A stretch of 5,850 nucleotides of DNA, from the NCBI GenBank assembly GCA_937967685.1, contig CALBTX010000004.1, positions 1 through 5,850 on the forward strand, read 5' to 3'. Source of the DNA: an uncultured Bacillaceae bacterium (GTDB taxonomy: Bacteria > Bacillota > Bacilli > Caldalkalibacillales > Caldalkalibacillaceae). Position numbers and translations under genes: made by a program. Shown here piece by piece: positions 5,810 to 5,850 of this stretch. The notes below the pieces were generated by a model. The model had not been told where the DNA came from. It saw nothing but the letters and a program-made list of their open reading frames with translations, and did no database searches. Each line of letters opens with the position of its first letter. The first letter of the stretch is position 1.

Positions 5810-5850
5810 TTTACTCACACGTTTCTTTACTCACACGTTTCTTTACTCAC
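5810..5850 (-). repeat. 16-bp tandem repeat in the degU leader (at least 2.5 copies, truncated by window edge)
   Basis: On the plus strand the unit TTTACTCACACGTTTC occurs exactly at 5810-5825 and 5826-5841, and its first 9 bases recur at 5842-5850 where the window ends. On the transcribed strand it reads GAAACGTGTGAGTAAA. The copy nearest degU runs straight into GGAGAGG, the degU ribosome site. Because 16 is not a multiple of 3, the array closes every minus-strand frame; the last possible upstream stop is TAA at 5829-5827. It therefore lies largely between genes. Confidence 0.9.

Overview
The window reads as a stretch of a Bacillales (Firmicutes) chromosome. All eight genes lie on the minus strand in the order degU, a glycosyltransferase-like membrane gene, a YaaR-family gene, comFA, comFC, yvyF, flgM and flgN. 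This is the degU/comF/flagellar late-gene neighbourhood known from Bacillus subtilis. Shine-Dalgarno sequences are strong (GGAGG type), base composition is moderate, and three of the eight genes use TTG or GTG starts. The order differs from B. subtilis: there is no comFB between comFA and comFC, two other small genes sit between degU and comFA, and ComFA is about 200 residues longer. I cannot name the genus.

Layout, right to left in the direction of transcription. At 5810-5850 a 16-bp tandem repeat forms the leader of degU and runs off the window edge. degU (5802-5089) encodes the NarL-type response regulator. A 65-nt gap then contains a perfect 11-bp inverted repeat that ends directly against the next start codon. 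Next come an anchored partial GT2-like protein (5023-4559) and a YaaR/DUF327 protein (4580-4146), overlapping by 22 nt. comFA (4153-2159) overlaps YaaR by 8 nt, and comFC (2162-1371) overlaps comFA by 4 nt (TTGA). A 79-nt gap leads to yvyF (1291-827), a 45-nt gap to flgM (781-506), and a 20-nt gap to flgN (485 to beyond position 1). No gene-free stretch reaches 300 bases, and I see no RNA gene, insertion sequence, CRISPR array or convincing intrinsic terminator.

Functionally the block joins three related programmes. DegU controls the choice between motility, competence and exoenzyme production. ComFA and ComFC act in uptake and processing of transforming DNA. YvyF, FlgM and FlgN belong to the checkpoint and chaperone stage of flagellar assembly. 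Tight spacing and gene overlaps from 5023 down to 1371 suggest one translationally coupled operon that may read through into yvyF-flgM-flgN. I see no wholly new system. The points that most deserve a second look are the degU leader repeat, the hairpin at the start of the GT-like gene, the two unusual genes inserted between degU and comFA, and the ComFA N-terminal extension.
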